A stretch of DNA of 64,000 nucleotides, from positions 416,094-480,093 of the forward strand of contig CABFPE010000279.1 in NCBI GenBank assembly GCA_900660155.1. The letters run 5' to 3'. The notes under the pieces are model-generated. The model was not told where the DNA came from and searched no databases. It saw nothing but the letters and a program-made list of their open reading frames with translations. The translations under genes were made by a program, and so were the position numbers. Below are positions 23,561 to 35,634 of the stretch, piece after piece. Each line of letters starts with the position of its first letter. Within the stretch, counting starts at the first letter, position 1. The DNA is from Hofstenia miamia (lineage: Eukaryota; Xenacoelomorpha; Acoela; Hofsteniidae).

Positions 23561-23996
23561 GAATTGGTGCATACTGTGGCCCTTTAGTAGCTGTTACTGG
23601 TGGTGGTGGTAGTGGTGGTGGAGGTGGGTGCCATCGCATTGGGGGATGAGAGATAGGAGGAAAATTTGGTCTTGAAAATGCGGGAGACAGCACTGGATTC
23701 CAATTGAGAGGAGGATTTGTATTTTGATATTGATGCGGGGAATAGGGAACCGCCACTGCTGGGAATTGTGAAACTGTCGGAACAGTTGTTTGCGATGTCC
23801 CAGGATGTACTTGTATTGGATAGAAACCAAACGGAAATACTTGAGCTGACCACATTGCTTGAGGAGTGTAAGCTGACAAACCAATTTGGGAAGGAATTGG
23901 TTGAGCTGTATTTGCTGATATTTGTGATGATGTCACTATTGGAGCAGCTACGAAATTTTCTAGAATTTTGTTGTTGACAATTGGTGAATTTGTCAT
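23561..23996 (-). CDS. proline-rich candidate first coding exon of a host gene
   Basis: The minus strand is open from ATG at 23996 (MTNSPIVNNKILENFVAAP) for 145 codons. It ends exactly at a consensus splice donor, C|GTAAGT, at 23560-23555. The protein is rich in Pro, Ser, Thr, Gln and Asn, with aromatic-proline patches (PFGFYPIQVHPG, MRWHPPPPPLPPPP) and no membrane segment or signal peptide. Such low-complexity N-termini with poly-Pro are common in RNA-processing, WW-domain-partner and actin-regulating proteins. No family is recognised, and the rest of the gene lies further left or outside the window. An upstream in-frame ATG at 24038 adds 14 mostly hydrophobic residues and is less convincing. 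The two other frames are also open over the proline-rich part, which is expected for biased sequence. No acceptor was needed for the chosen start, so it is called a first exon by inference. Confidence 0.6.
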
Positions 23997-26829
23997 TACA
24001 ATATAATTTGATGCAAAAATATAGATTATCCACGTCAATAATTATTTGTTTTGGGGGGAATTCGGTTTAATTTGCAGCATACATTATGTTAATTAATTTG
24101 TGGTTGTGTGATTATGAAAATTTTATAAACGTGGAGGGAAAGGTCACACAATAATATTGAAATGTTGTTTGGCCCTAATTGAAAGATTCTAATTGACAAA
24201 ATAGGTTACATTAAAAATTTTATCGTTTTTCTGGATTATACTTAAATCACAAGTTAAGCACTATTATTATTTACTAATGAATTCTTTAAAAACATTATAT
24301 CTATGTTTATTGTATAACAGGCTTGCCGTTGTACAAGTTTTTTCACACAACAACCAATATAACGCAACAGCAAAATTTTGTTGTTTCACACAACATACAT
24401 AACGCCACACAACCAAGTCAAGAATTAAAATTTCGGTAATCGTGTTTGCCTATATTGATATAGCGGAAATAACAATACCAGTGAATTTTTTTATAGCATA
24501 GTAGAGAATGCAGGTCCTTTGTGTTCCTAACATAGCATACCTAAGTGCTTCACCATTATTTTTTGAACTAATTTTTCTGTTAAGTAACAATATAGTTTTT
24601 TGCATTTAAATGCTGGCATTCGTATGGCATCGCAGCAGCTTTTCTTGTAAAATATGTTATTAAGAAGGGCAAGAATCATGAATTGAATTTCCTAAATTTT
24701 AAAAATATCATTTAAAATTACCTATAAACAAAAAATGAATAATCAATCATTTGTTTTATTTCTAAATTTTCAATGATATTAGGATTTTTTCTGATCAATA
24801 ACTTGCCTAAAATATAAAGAATTCTCAATTTGAAAAATACTATCTACAAAAAATATAATATTGAATATGAATCATTATTTATCAGGTAAACCAAGCAGAA
24901 AGCAATTAAGCAAGGTTCAAAATAAAATATCATCTTCTTTTCAACCCCAACAACATTTCGATTTTATTACAATTTGGAATAACATTGCGTAAAACTGGCA
25001 TAGCATGACCAACGTAAGAAAAGACAAATGCTTATTAATACTCAGAGATGTAAATTTTTGGCTCCTGTCCATGCCCACAAAAACTAAGCCCAAATCATTG
25101 GAAAATCAATGAGTCCAACTAGGACCTACTTAAAGTAGGCCCTGGTCCAACCCAAACTCATTGATAGTTTGATATTAGGCCTACATATAACAATGACCTG
25201 ACAATACAAATCCGCAGACTTCATGTTGTTTTAACTTTTTATTACCAGATCAACCCAACTGCACTATCCAAAAAGTACTCAGACACATATATATCTGCTA
25301 AAGCTTACAAATTATCATTAAATACCTCATCATAAAAATATTTCTATAATTTACAATACTCTAATACATGTACTCATTGTCTAAAGACTTTTAACTTGAT
25401 TTTGTGTAAATGTCTCTCAACAAATTGTCAAACGCCAAAGCGTTACCTTAAGCCCGGTTAACATAGACTATCTAGGTTACTTGGACCGGTAGCTAAGCAT
25501 GAAAAAATAGAATATTTCAGTGTTCACAAATACCCTTCTACAGTGATCACGGTGGGGATCCTCCCGCACCCAGTGTTTTGGATCGTTAATTGATTCCTGT
25601 GAAATATACGGTATATAATAATCACATCTATTTTAAAAATTTAAAATATTGATGGGTTAATAACATATAGAGATGTAAACCAGAACAACGGAAATAAATG
25701 AGAAGTGTTAGAATTTTCACGTGAACTCATTTGGTCATAAAGTACAAAGTCTGTTCCATATTTACTGAAAAAAATTTAAAGAGAAAGTTCAGCGAACAAA
25801 ATCATAGTTTTGCAAAGTTGAGAAGTGGTTAAGTAACCCAGGCTTACAGTACTCCGTCCTTAGTTCAAATATATACTTTTCTCATTTTGATAAACGTTTG
25901 CTACAGAGGTCTACAAATTTGACATTCTTAATGCTGGTCTGTACATGAACGAAGAACGTCAGTGAAAATATAATTGAAGGGATATCATCTATCATTATTT
26001 TTGTACCTGAAGGAAATGTTGCTGCACAAATTCTAGAAATATCGGAAATTATGGGGAAAAATAGATTACAAATGATTTAACTAGTATTGAATATTAAATT
26101 GAAAAGCATTTTCAAAGCATCAGTTGTTTGTTTAGCTCTACATTGTTGATCCTTATGTCCAATAATGTTTTTGTAAATTATTAAAGTGATTTAATATTGC
26201 ATTAAATTTGAAAAAAATCTCTTTATAAAAATTAATCAGAAATAATTGGACAATAATGACAAATTTGAGGATGTTTGAAAATTTCAACATAAGTTCAATG
26301 TTCAATTAATTTGAAATCTAATCAAAAACTGCAAGTGCAAGCTATGAGGATATTATGCAGGCACCATGTGGCCAATTCAATTCCGTTTTTCATTTTTCAT
26401 TTTGATCATTTGGAAAGATTAAATGAAAATTGAAATTGAAAAACGGAAATAACCATTTTTCATTTTCGCTTTTCAAATTTCATTTTGCCAGTTTCCATTT
26501 TTAAAATTTTTCAAAGGAAAAATAAAAACTGATTTTGAGAAACTTCCTTAATAGACTATTTTCAGGAATATATAATTTTGTGATGTCAGTTCTTATTGAT
26601 AATGTGCTATATTTAGGTATATTACAAATTGTTGATGAGTGGGTTGGGATTCATTCGGCTCAAATACAAGAAGGCATTTTTTCCGTCGTCTGAATCAAAT
26701 GAATTGTCATGTATTGTTAACATAAAGGAAAGCATCAAGTGCAAAGGTAAAATTTCTTGCAAACAAAAACCAACGCGTTAAGATTAATAACATATATTTG
26801 TTCCACAAACAAAGGTGTTCCCAGAGAAA
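23997..26829. other. non-coding stretch, possible promoter side of the proline-rich exon plus old repeats
   Basis: No gene is visible. A segment at 24320-24415 with CACACAAC words resembles, in reverse, 47484-47573. A possible weak inverted-repeat pair lies at 25449-25463 and 25835-25850. No clear promoter element can be assigned for the minus-strand exon. Confidence 0.4.
25448..25851. mobile_element. possible small inverted-repeat element (MITE)
   Basis: TTAAGCCCGGTTAAC at 25449 and the reverse complement of GTAACCCAGGCTTAC near 25836 match at about 12 of 15 positions and enclose about 400 bases with no coding capacity. No clean target duplication is visible. This could be chance similarity. 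Confidence 0.25.
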
Positions 26830-27270
26830 GAGTATTACACGCTGTGTTTTATACTGTATGTGAATGATACTTCCGTATATGTAAATGCCCGAGAATTAAT
26901 ACAATTTACTGATGATTTCTGCAAAATTGACAAGGAAATTTCGTAGTCGCAACAGAAAAGCTAGGAAATGACATTCAAAATGTAATATAGCTTTTCTTCA
27001 AAACCAATTGAGGATTAATATAAAGAGAACCTAATTTATAAGATTCAGTCCAAAAAATATTTTCAACATAAAATCGAAATTAAAATAATGGTATTAAATG
27101 AGCCAGTTTTCTCCTAAGACAAAGTTAGATAGTTGGGCTTCAAAATAGATCAACTCCCCACTTTTAGATCAGAATTTGTTGCTAAAACAAATATAAATCA
27201 TTGTTAAAAGCCATGAGCAAAGAATTTGGAGTCGACTTCTGCGATATAAATATATCGTAAAGGTCCACGA
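26830..27270 (+). pseudogene. decayed LINE reverse-transcriptase fragment
   Basis: Plus-strand codons give YTLCFILYVNDTSVYVNARE, then LIQFTDDFCKID. After several stops come SSKPIED and LGFKIDQLPTFRSEFVAKTN. LYVND followed by a (Y/F)xDD box and then a LGxxID segment is the order of motifs B', C and E in LINE reverse transcriptases, as in LINE B here (SLYVND, YQYADDTC, YLGVEIDNDLHFEQF). It is on the opposite strand to the other LINE copies. Multiple in-frame stops show that it is old and inactive. Confidence 0.65.
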
Positions 27271-29798
27271 ATGAGTCTATATATATATATATATGCATTT
27301 TATTGAATAGCACCAATATTCGGACAAAAAGGAATGAATAGAAAGCTTAAAGGGTCTTCAAGAAAAATGCTTGTTACAGACGAGTAAAGTCCTACTGAAT
27401 TTTTCATATTAACATCAGTATATTGTTCAATATACGCCGGCTAATAAGGATGCTTAAATATATTAATACAATATGCAATGAAAGCTAATTTTAAGTAATT
27501 GTATTTCTTACAACAAAGGTGTATGTATCTGAATCAAACAACAACCAAATTCAATTAACTTGTCTATCTTGAGCCATTGACATGCTTGAGTGAAATGTTG
27601 AGAATGCGTATTGCTACGACAGAAGTACTTGAAAAGATTACCTATCATCTTCATACGATAACTGTTTCTTAAAAGAAAGATGAATCTCCCAAGTAAGCCC
27701 ATTGAGGATTGCGGTTGGCAAGAACGAAATTGAAAGAGAAGAGCCCCTCCTATCCTTTAACTAATTATGTTTTCGAGAACCCTAAAAAATATGAAATTTC
27801 TTAGTAGCTGAAGTTAATCACTTTTTTCTAAAGGGTTAATTTTGTATTTACAAATGGTTGCAACTTTGCTACCCTTCTTTGATTTTGTTTTTTGCAAAAC
27901 AACAGAATATAGTATTCAGAACTTTCTGAAGTCCTGTAAAAACTGTCCAAATATTGCATAGATGCATATTGAAATACATTTTGTCATCTTAGTCTAGAAT
28001 TTTTTAATTGTTTACAAATGTTAGATTTCTTAACTAAGAATCAATATTGGAAAAATGAAGGTGACAATGGTTTCATGTGACTGCTCCTACTGGCTACTTT
28101 ACTCACTCTATATCGAAGCTATTTAATCAAATTTGAATGAAAACATAAAAGTCAATAAACCTCCTTAGGGGATTTCTTACTAGTAAAGTAATTTGTTAAA
28201 AGATTGTCAAGGTTTCCATTTTTTCAAAGCAATTTGCATAGAAGTTTTTAATGTTGTACATATTTCTTTCAATATTTCAGTGAAGCAGTGAAGGCATTCT
28301 CCACTTTAGGTAGAAGCACTCATTTCAATCATGGAGAAGCATGAGCAAGATTGAGGACTGACATTAATGGATGGAAGATGTAATGTTTTTTTTCAAAAGA
28401 CAGAACAACTTCTCTTCCTTCTCCTGAACATTACTTCAATATGGAAAATATTTACTCTAGACAATTTTCATCTATGATTTTTATTTCAGAGTTTAGAGTT
28501 CTCCATTTATTTCTAAGAAATTGTAATAATGCTTTCAGAAGCTTTACTCAACTATATTGTAGACTTCGAGGTGAATTTCTTCGTCCACATTTTCAAGTAA
28601 AACTAGATGAGCATTTCTAGTAGTAAATAAATATTTTCATGTACGCATTTATTTTTATTATATGAATTTATTAAAAGTTAATATCATTTTTCCTTGCTGT
28701 AATTCTTTTTTTTCAGCATCTTACTTCCTGTTAATTCCATAAATATTTAATAATAACAGCGAAGCAATGTCCAGATTAAAGATTTACTCTTCGTTAATTC
28801 CGTTAGTTAACTTGCTACCATATCCTTTCGACGCAAACGACTGCATAAATATTAAGACATACAGATATTAGTTCTTCCATTCAAACCGAATGATGCTCGA
28901 ACATTAATTGTACATTGTACATGACATTTCCCTTTTAATTAAAATCATAAAACATAAACTTCTTTGGTAAATATTAAACCAGAAACAAAATACGAGTGCA
29001 AGTTGAAATTATCGAAAATTCAAAATATTTCGTCGAACATATGTTTTATGCAAATTTGAAGAAATATTTTAAATTTTAGACATAAGAATATATATGGAAT
29101 ATGGATTACTCGAATAATCTTACAATGTGAAATTCTAAATTTTCTCAAACCTTTTTTCTACAAAAATTTGGACGAAGATGTATTTCTATTGCCACTTTTT
29201 ATACGAATAGTTTTCTATTTAAGCCTTAGAAAAACTATTTAACATTAAATTAATAGCAATACATTTATTAAGAAAACATGAAAATACGCATGCATGTGTG
29301 TCTTTGGACCAGAAGCAATATTTGAGAGTGGTTCAAATTCAATAAAACCTTTTAGAAAAATTCAGCAAAATAAGTATACTGCTTTTAACGTTTGCCAATA
29401 TATGTATGTGTAATATTCTTCAGTGTGTGATGATATATGAATGAAGGATTTTCCAAGGTTTTCTGAATGGAATGGAACGAGGAAATTCCAGAATGGTGCA
29501 AACATTGACATCACATGGAAAATTGTTGATTGTAAAACCCGGTAGTCCAACGAAAGATGACAAATGAATAGCATAGTACGTGAATGTGCACATAAAATAG
29601 AATAGACTATTAGAGATACAATATGCAGATAGCAAGAATCAGATCATTCTTGACATTTTTTTTAATAAGGCAATCTGCTAGATTGAACGCCTTAAAAAAT
29701 ATATGATTCTGTAGATTTATATATAAAATTTTATCTCTATTTGAGGAGTAGGTATATTAATGGATATTGATTAAAACATTAACCATGATTTCCATGCA

Positions 29799-29835
<37 letters not shown>

Positions 29836-31660
29836 CTGCAATACGTGGAAAGTGTTGGGGTACGAAAATATACCCTATTGTCAATCACTTTTTACAAAAC
29901 TTCAACTCAGGAATCCAAAATTGCACATCAATTTTGTGTTGGTAATTGCAAACGTTGAAACTAGTATATTTTTTAAGGCGATATGGTTTTGAATACAACC
30001 TGCACTTCATATAAAAGATGAGGTTTTCCTGAAAAGAAAACACTTTAGCTTCATTATTGCATAATTTCCTATTTGACAAGTCAATGTTAAGGGTTGAAAT
30101 GATATTCTTAGCTGTTAATAAGTATGTTCGTTAGAAGTTTTCAAATAGACAAAAAGAAGCTCAATTTTTCATTTATTTTCACAAAAAGTCAATTATCACA
30201 AAGTCTAATAAAAGTCTAATAGTCCCGTCAAACGTAACGTCATAGGAAGCTTAAATTAATTAACTTTGTATGACTCGATTTTCAAGGTTGCACTCTGCCA
30301 AATATTACTGAAGTTTTACACAGTCAATTAATGATCTAATTTCACCAGAACGTTTTCTCTGTATGTGCGAGGTGTGTGCAGCACACCTTCTAACCAGCAT
30401 TTTTATGATTTTAGCGCGTTTTTTCCTATCGCTTATTTGGGAAATGAGTAAATTTAATACCGCATCAAACTGATTTTTACACTATATTTTTATAAACGCA
30501 TTGCGTTCAGTACTTAATTACAATTTTGGTATAATTGAAGCATTTCGATTGTTTTGATCCATTAACTATACATTGGTTAAATTGGCTAACACATGTATTC
30601 AATACAAGATGATCTTGTTTAGCAATCATATCACTGATAAATTAAAATGTCCTAGTTACTTCAATCGTGAATGTCGCAATAACTAGGTATTGTTCATTTT
30701 AACGCACACTACGAAATTAAGCGTAATCATTGAAATTGCATCCTACATTTGTAGCCGAACGTTATTGATTGGTTCACGAAATTGAAATAGATCATTTCGA
30801 GGTGTGCGTTTATGATCACCGCACCTCGAGTGAGAAATCAAACATCTTACCACTCTCAGTTAATTCCTCGCCAAGCAAACATCAATAAACATAGAGAAAC
30901 TTTTTCAAGTTCTACATGTACATACATTGGCTGTGGTAAGCTAAAACAAATGTTGGGAGTGGGCTTTATGAATGCTAGACAAAAGCTGTGGGATATAAGC
31001 ATTAGCTTACTAATGTTTACGGCCAACAAGAAACATAGTTTCTTAGTCCGCCTTAATAATGGTTGCATATGATTAGGTGGGTCGCAGTGATAGAGTTGGA
31101 TCGAATCGGATACTGATCAGATCTTCATTTTGAGAAATTTCGGATCTGTTTCGGATCCAAAAGCTTTTAAAACTTGTGCATTTTACACTTTTTAAATTAC
31201 GCACATTTTTACATTCAATCCTAATTTAATAATCTCAATCTAAGTGAAATTTTGTAATTAAATTTCATTGTTCATGAAAGATGCAACAGGTTCCGCGTTA
31301 TTTTTCCAACAGCTTATAAAATTGGTTACCAATAGTAAAGCAACCACAAACATTTGTTTGTACAAACTGGCAAATGGAAGAGCAGACTTCGGAAAATGAT
31401 TCTCTCTAATATGTATGTCTAAGAGCACAGAACACAGAGAAGCAAGTGGAATGTCTTAGCTTTTGCAAACCCTGCAAAATGTAAAAATACTAATATAATT
31501 TGGGATGTTCTTCAATCAAAAATCTCATTTAAATATGCACTCTAAGCAACTTGTAATACCATGATCAACTTAGTACTCAGAAAATTTGTCATTATTATAA
31601 TCACTAATACAAAAAGTTTATGAAACCATATCGTCGGCATACTATTAATAGGGTGTTAAT
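27271..31660. other. AT-rich non-coding stretch
   Basis: It holds a (TA)n microsatellite at 29803-29832 and scattered short open frames without family resemblance. The frames of 60-86 codons at 29362-31072 overlap on both strands and have no splice or start context that would favour them. GGATC-rich words near 31100-31165 resemble those near 32220-32320 and may be parts of one old repeat. Confidence 0.5.
29803..29832. repeat. (TA)n microsatellite
   Basis: Uninterrupted TA run. Translation through it yields only a spurious YIYIYI frame. Confidence 0.9.
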
Positions 31661-31666
31661 TTATTG

Positions 31667-32732
31667 AATGTTGCTGCTATATAATTCAAAATTTTTGATC
31701 CAATTTAGTATCCAATTTCAGTAAAATTCAAAATTTATATTTAAATCTCAAATTTTGTTTGAAAAATCAATTTTTCTATCACGGATTTTAATACACTCTA
31801 CAACAATTTTTTTAATGTCTTGCAATATAAATTTTGAGGTTGTTCTTTAATTTGCCATTATTTGTGCTATTGCTCTTTTCATCGCCTTAGCTTGTTTTGT
31901 TTGAAAGAACTTCAATTCATAGTGACATTGCAAAGTGGTTATTTTTAAATTTTTACATAAAAAATTAATACGGGAGGTAATACTATAAGAAACTCAACTA
32001 TTTAAATCTATAAATATATTATGATTATAGTTGATGACAATTTTAGGAACTAGATAATTACAAAGCTTACAAATAAGTTGATTTGCATTCACTATTTCGT
32101 AAGTATATGCCATTTTTTATCTCAAGATAGTGTTGAAGCACTTAAAATTTTCTATTCGCATTATAAAAACATAAATATTTTTTAAGTTTATGTTTGTTTA
32201 TTGTTAGACTACTTATTTAAATTCGGATCCGTTTCGGATTGAAAACTAAATTTTTTTAAAAGTTCGGATCGGATCCATATCTTGAAGTTTCGGATCTTAA
32301 AATGTTGAATCCGATTCCATTTTGGTGGATCTTCTATTTCTCCTTCTATGCCAAATGCAGAAATAATAGCAAATAACTGCTGATCTTGGTTGAAATTGAA
32401 AAACTGGTCTGATCCCATACTGGTCATGTATGATGTTTTAACATTTCGCGTATCCATTTCAAATATTTTACTTGATATCTGATTTTAAGAAATATTTATT
32501 TGAATCATATTTTACGCTAACGTAGAGTACTTAAAAAATTATAGATTTAATCATATTATGAATGGCTTCAAGTTCAAGCAATGACCGCAGTGATTTCTAT
32601 TGTAAATATTAAAACCTTCGGTTCAGAATTGACCTATTTTTATATAAATACAATGACGAAACCAAACTGAGCGACAAGCAGCTCTGCACCCACACTTGGC
32701 AATGTGGGCCACCTTCCGTCACTGAATTTCAC

Positions 32733-32766
<34 letters not shown>

Positions 32767-33917
32767 NNNNNNNNAATACACTCTACAACAATTTTTTTAA
32801 TGTCTTGCAATATAAATTTTGAGGTTGTTCTTTAATTTGCCATTATTTGTNAATGTTGCTGCTATATAATTCAAAATTTTTGATCCAATTTAGTATCCAA
32901 TTTCAGTAAAATTCAAAATTTATATTTAAATCTCAAATTTTGTTTGAAAAATCAATTTTTCTATCACGGATTTTAATACACTCTACAACAATTTTTTTAA
33001 TGTCTTGCAATATAAATTTTGAGGTTGTTCTTTAATTTGCCATTATTTGTGCTATTGCTCTTTTCATCGCCTTAGCTTGTTTTGTTTGAAAGAACTTCAA
33101 TTCATAGTGACATTGCAAAGTGGTTATTTTTAAATTTTTACATAAAAAATTAATACGGGAGGTAATACTATAAGAAACTCAACTATTTAAATCTATAAAT
33201 ATATTATGATTATAGTTGATGACAATTTTAGGAACTAGATAATTACAAAGCTTACAAATAAGTTGATTTGCATTCACTATTTCGTAAGTATATGCCATTT
33301 TTTATCTCAAGATAGTGTTGAAGCACTTAAAATTTTCTATTCGCATTATAAAAACATAAATATTTTTTAAGTTTATGTTTGTTTATTGTTAGACTACTTA
33401 TTTAAATTCGGATCCGTTTCGGATTGAAAACTAAATTTTTTTAAAAGTTCGGATCGGATCCATATCTTGAAGTTTCGGATCTTAAAATGTTGAATCCGAT
33501 TCCATTTTGGTGGATCTTCTATTTCTCCTTCTATGCCAAATGCAGAAATAATAGCAAATAACTGCTGATCTTGGTTGAAATTGAAAAACTGGTCTGATCC
33601 CATACTGGTCATGTATGATGTTTTAACATTTCGCGTATCCATTTCAAATATTTTACTTGATATCTGATTTTAAGAAATATTTATTTGAATCATATTTTAC
33701 GCTAACGTAGAGTACTTAAAAAATTATAGATTTAATCATATTATGAATGGCTTCAAGTTCAAGCAATGACCGCAGTGATTTCTATTGTAAATATTAAAAC
33801 CTTCGGTTCAGAATTGACCTATTTTTATATAAATACAATGACGAAACCAAACTGAGCGACAAGCAGCTCTGCACCCACACTTGGCAATGTGGGCCACCTT
33901 CCGTCACTGAATTTCAC

Positions 33918-33951
<34 letters not shown>
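31667..33951. repeat. 1.1-kb direct duplication around an N run
   Basis: 31667-32766 and 32852-33951 appear identical, offset by 1185 bases, each ending in a (TA)n run. Between them are eight Ns (32767-32774), a 76-base copy of 31790-31865, and one N (32851). This is best read as the same contig end written twice. Confidence 0.9.
32736..32766. repeat. (TA)n microsatellite at an assembly gap
   Basis: TA run ending in eight Ns. The same run appears at 33921-33951 in the duplicate copy and there continues into unique sequence. Confidence 0.9.
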
Positions 33952-33956
<5 letters not shown>

Positions 33957-35437
33957 TGCATATTATTTGGACATTATGAAATTTTTTATTATGCTAAAAC
34001 AGGGATATCACTGTTCCTTAGAAATTTTTGAACTTGTTTTGATATTGTGCAAGAATTGAACAGGTCGGATTAAAAATATTTGAAGAGTATGTTTAAAATC
34101 ATTGCCGTGTATATTATCAGTTTGTTTTGCAACTTGTGTTCAACAATCTATTTTAGGCTCTCAATTAATATTGATTTTGTTGTGTTTCCATACATGTTTG
34201 TATTATTCCTACTGTCTGCTGCTCGACTATGGTATAAGTTAGACCAAGTATGGTTTGCGAGCCTGGTTGTACCGATCTTTGATAATCCACACTGGCTGAG
34301 GGCCAACACAAACAATAACGGCTGCTTCCACCCTTAGAATTGTAAGCTGCGCATCACTGAATCAGTAGTGCGGATTATCTCTAAATTTATTGCTAAAGCT
34401 TATATCGCTAGGCTGCTAAGCTTAACTCTAAGATGATATATTAAATTTTAAATTTAATTTATCATTTAACCTAAACAAATCCTAAACAATTTAGTAAAAT
34501 ACATAGAAAATTTAAAACTTTTTATTTTACCTACCAGAACAGATGATAAAAGATTTGCTTTGAGTGTGATTGTCTTAACTACAGCAACTTTCTTGCTAAC
34601 TGATTAACATTAGCTATTCTAGCTAGTGAGTCTCATTTGTGACATGTCATTTTTATAAGTGAACAGGCTACTTTTAGTACTACACTGGAAGCAGTATGTT
34701 ACTGTGATTCACTTTTGTCTTAAATTTTCTCATCCGTTTTGCTCGCTTATCAGAGTAGAAACATGTCTGAAAAGCACTATATGGCAGAAAATAGGATAAG
34801 TTACTTATAGCTAAGGGGAATTCATTAAGAAATAAACATTGATGTAGAGAATGTCCTTCCACTATTTTGGAATTTCTTATTATGAATTTATGGAATTCGT
34901 CCAGTTGGTTACAAAATTTACAATAGTAGTTCTACCTGTTAATCAAAGCTTTGCTTACAAAATTAAGAGGCATTTTCTTATGAAATTTGCATTCACTAAA
35001 TCGACCACATGTTGAATGAATAAAGACGTTTGCCAATTTGGAAGTTATAAATTTTTACTTTAGTTTTAAATTAAATTGTTTTCTATCATCGTATTTTATA
35101 AGAATTAACTTTATTTTTTAATGTGCACATGAATGTTCTTGCATGCCCATTTTCATACATCTCGTGTCTTAATTTTTCCATTTTCACTTCAGATCCGCTG
35201 GTGTATTAAACGCAATTTATCAATTAGAAAATTTAAATGAAATATAGATATCGTGAAAAAGATTTCGTTGAATTTGAGTAAAACAACAAGAAAATACTCA
35301 CAGACATTCTAGTTGAAGACTAAAGCTAACTAACTTGTGAGGTTTCTGTATGTCCCTGTAAGGCTTTCAGCAATGTCATGTTAGCCATGATGAAATTTTT
35401 TGTACGAATGTAATCATTTTTGATTGATGATATTTAG
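33952..35437. other. non-coding stretch, possibly intronic
   Basis: No gene is supported. It immediately precedes the candidate exon at 35438. Confidence 0.4.
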
Positions 35438-35634
35438 ATGGATGCCTTCAATACTTTCAAAAGAAAAAAACTCAAATTCTTAAGGAAAATTCGCATTTGG
35501 ATGCTCATATTTATTGTGGACGAATGATGCAATTTATAGTTAAAGACCAAGGTAACTTTGGAGAGGTTAAAATTCTCTTAGAGACTCTAGCACAGCGTTG
35601 TCAATCGGCTAAGCAAGCCCTCTCCGATATTACA
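35438..35634 (+). CDS. candidate internal exon, unidentified helical protein
   Basis: After the acceptor-like TATTTAG at 35431-35437 one frame stays open for 65 codons to a donor-like ACA|GTAATT at 35634/35635. A stop lies in frame just upstream (35428-35430) and another just beyond the donor, so the open part coincides with the predicted splice borders. The peptide reads GCLQYFQKKKTQILKENSHL, then GRMMQFIVKDQGNFGEVKIL and LAQRCQSAKQALSDIT. It is charged, helical and free of low complexity, unlike the surrounding AT-rich noise. I do not recognise the family; a helical-bundle or tethering-complex subunit is conceivable but unproven. The intron phases do not fit directly onto the next candidate exon at 43859, so at least one exon would be missing in between. 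Confidence 0.45.

Noticed and set aside
29767-29958. Frames containing YIYIYI runs (also at 2166, 44440 and 62451)
   Set aside because: They are translations of (TA)n microsatellites without coding support.
32209-33642. 82-codon frame present twice, as a duplicated gene
   Set aside because: The duplication is an assembly overlap. The frame itself is rich in repeated GGATCCGAA words and shows no known family.
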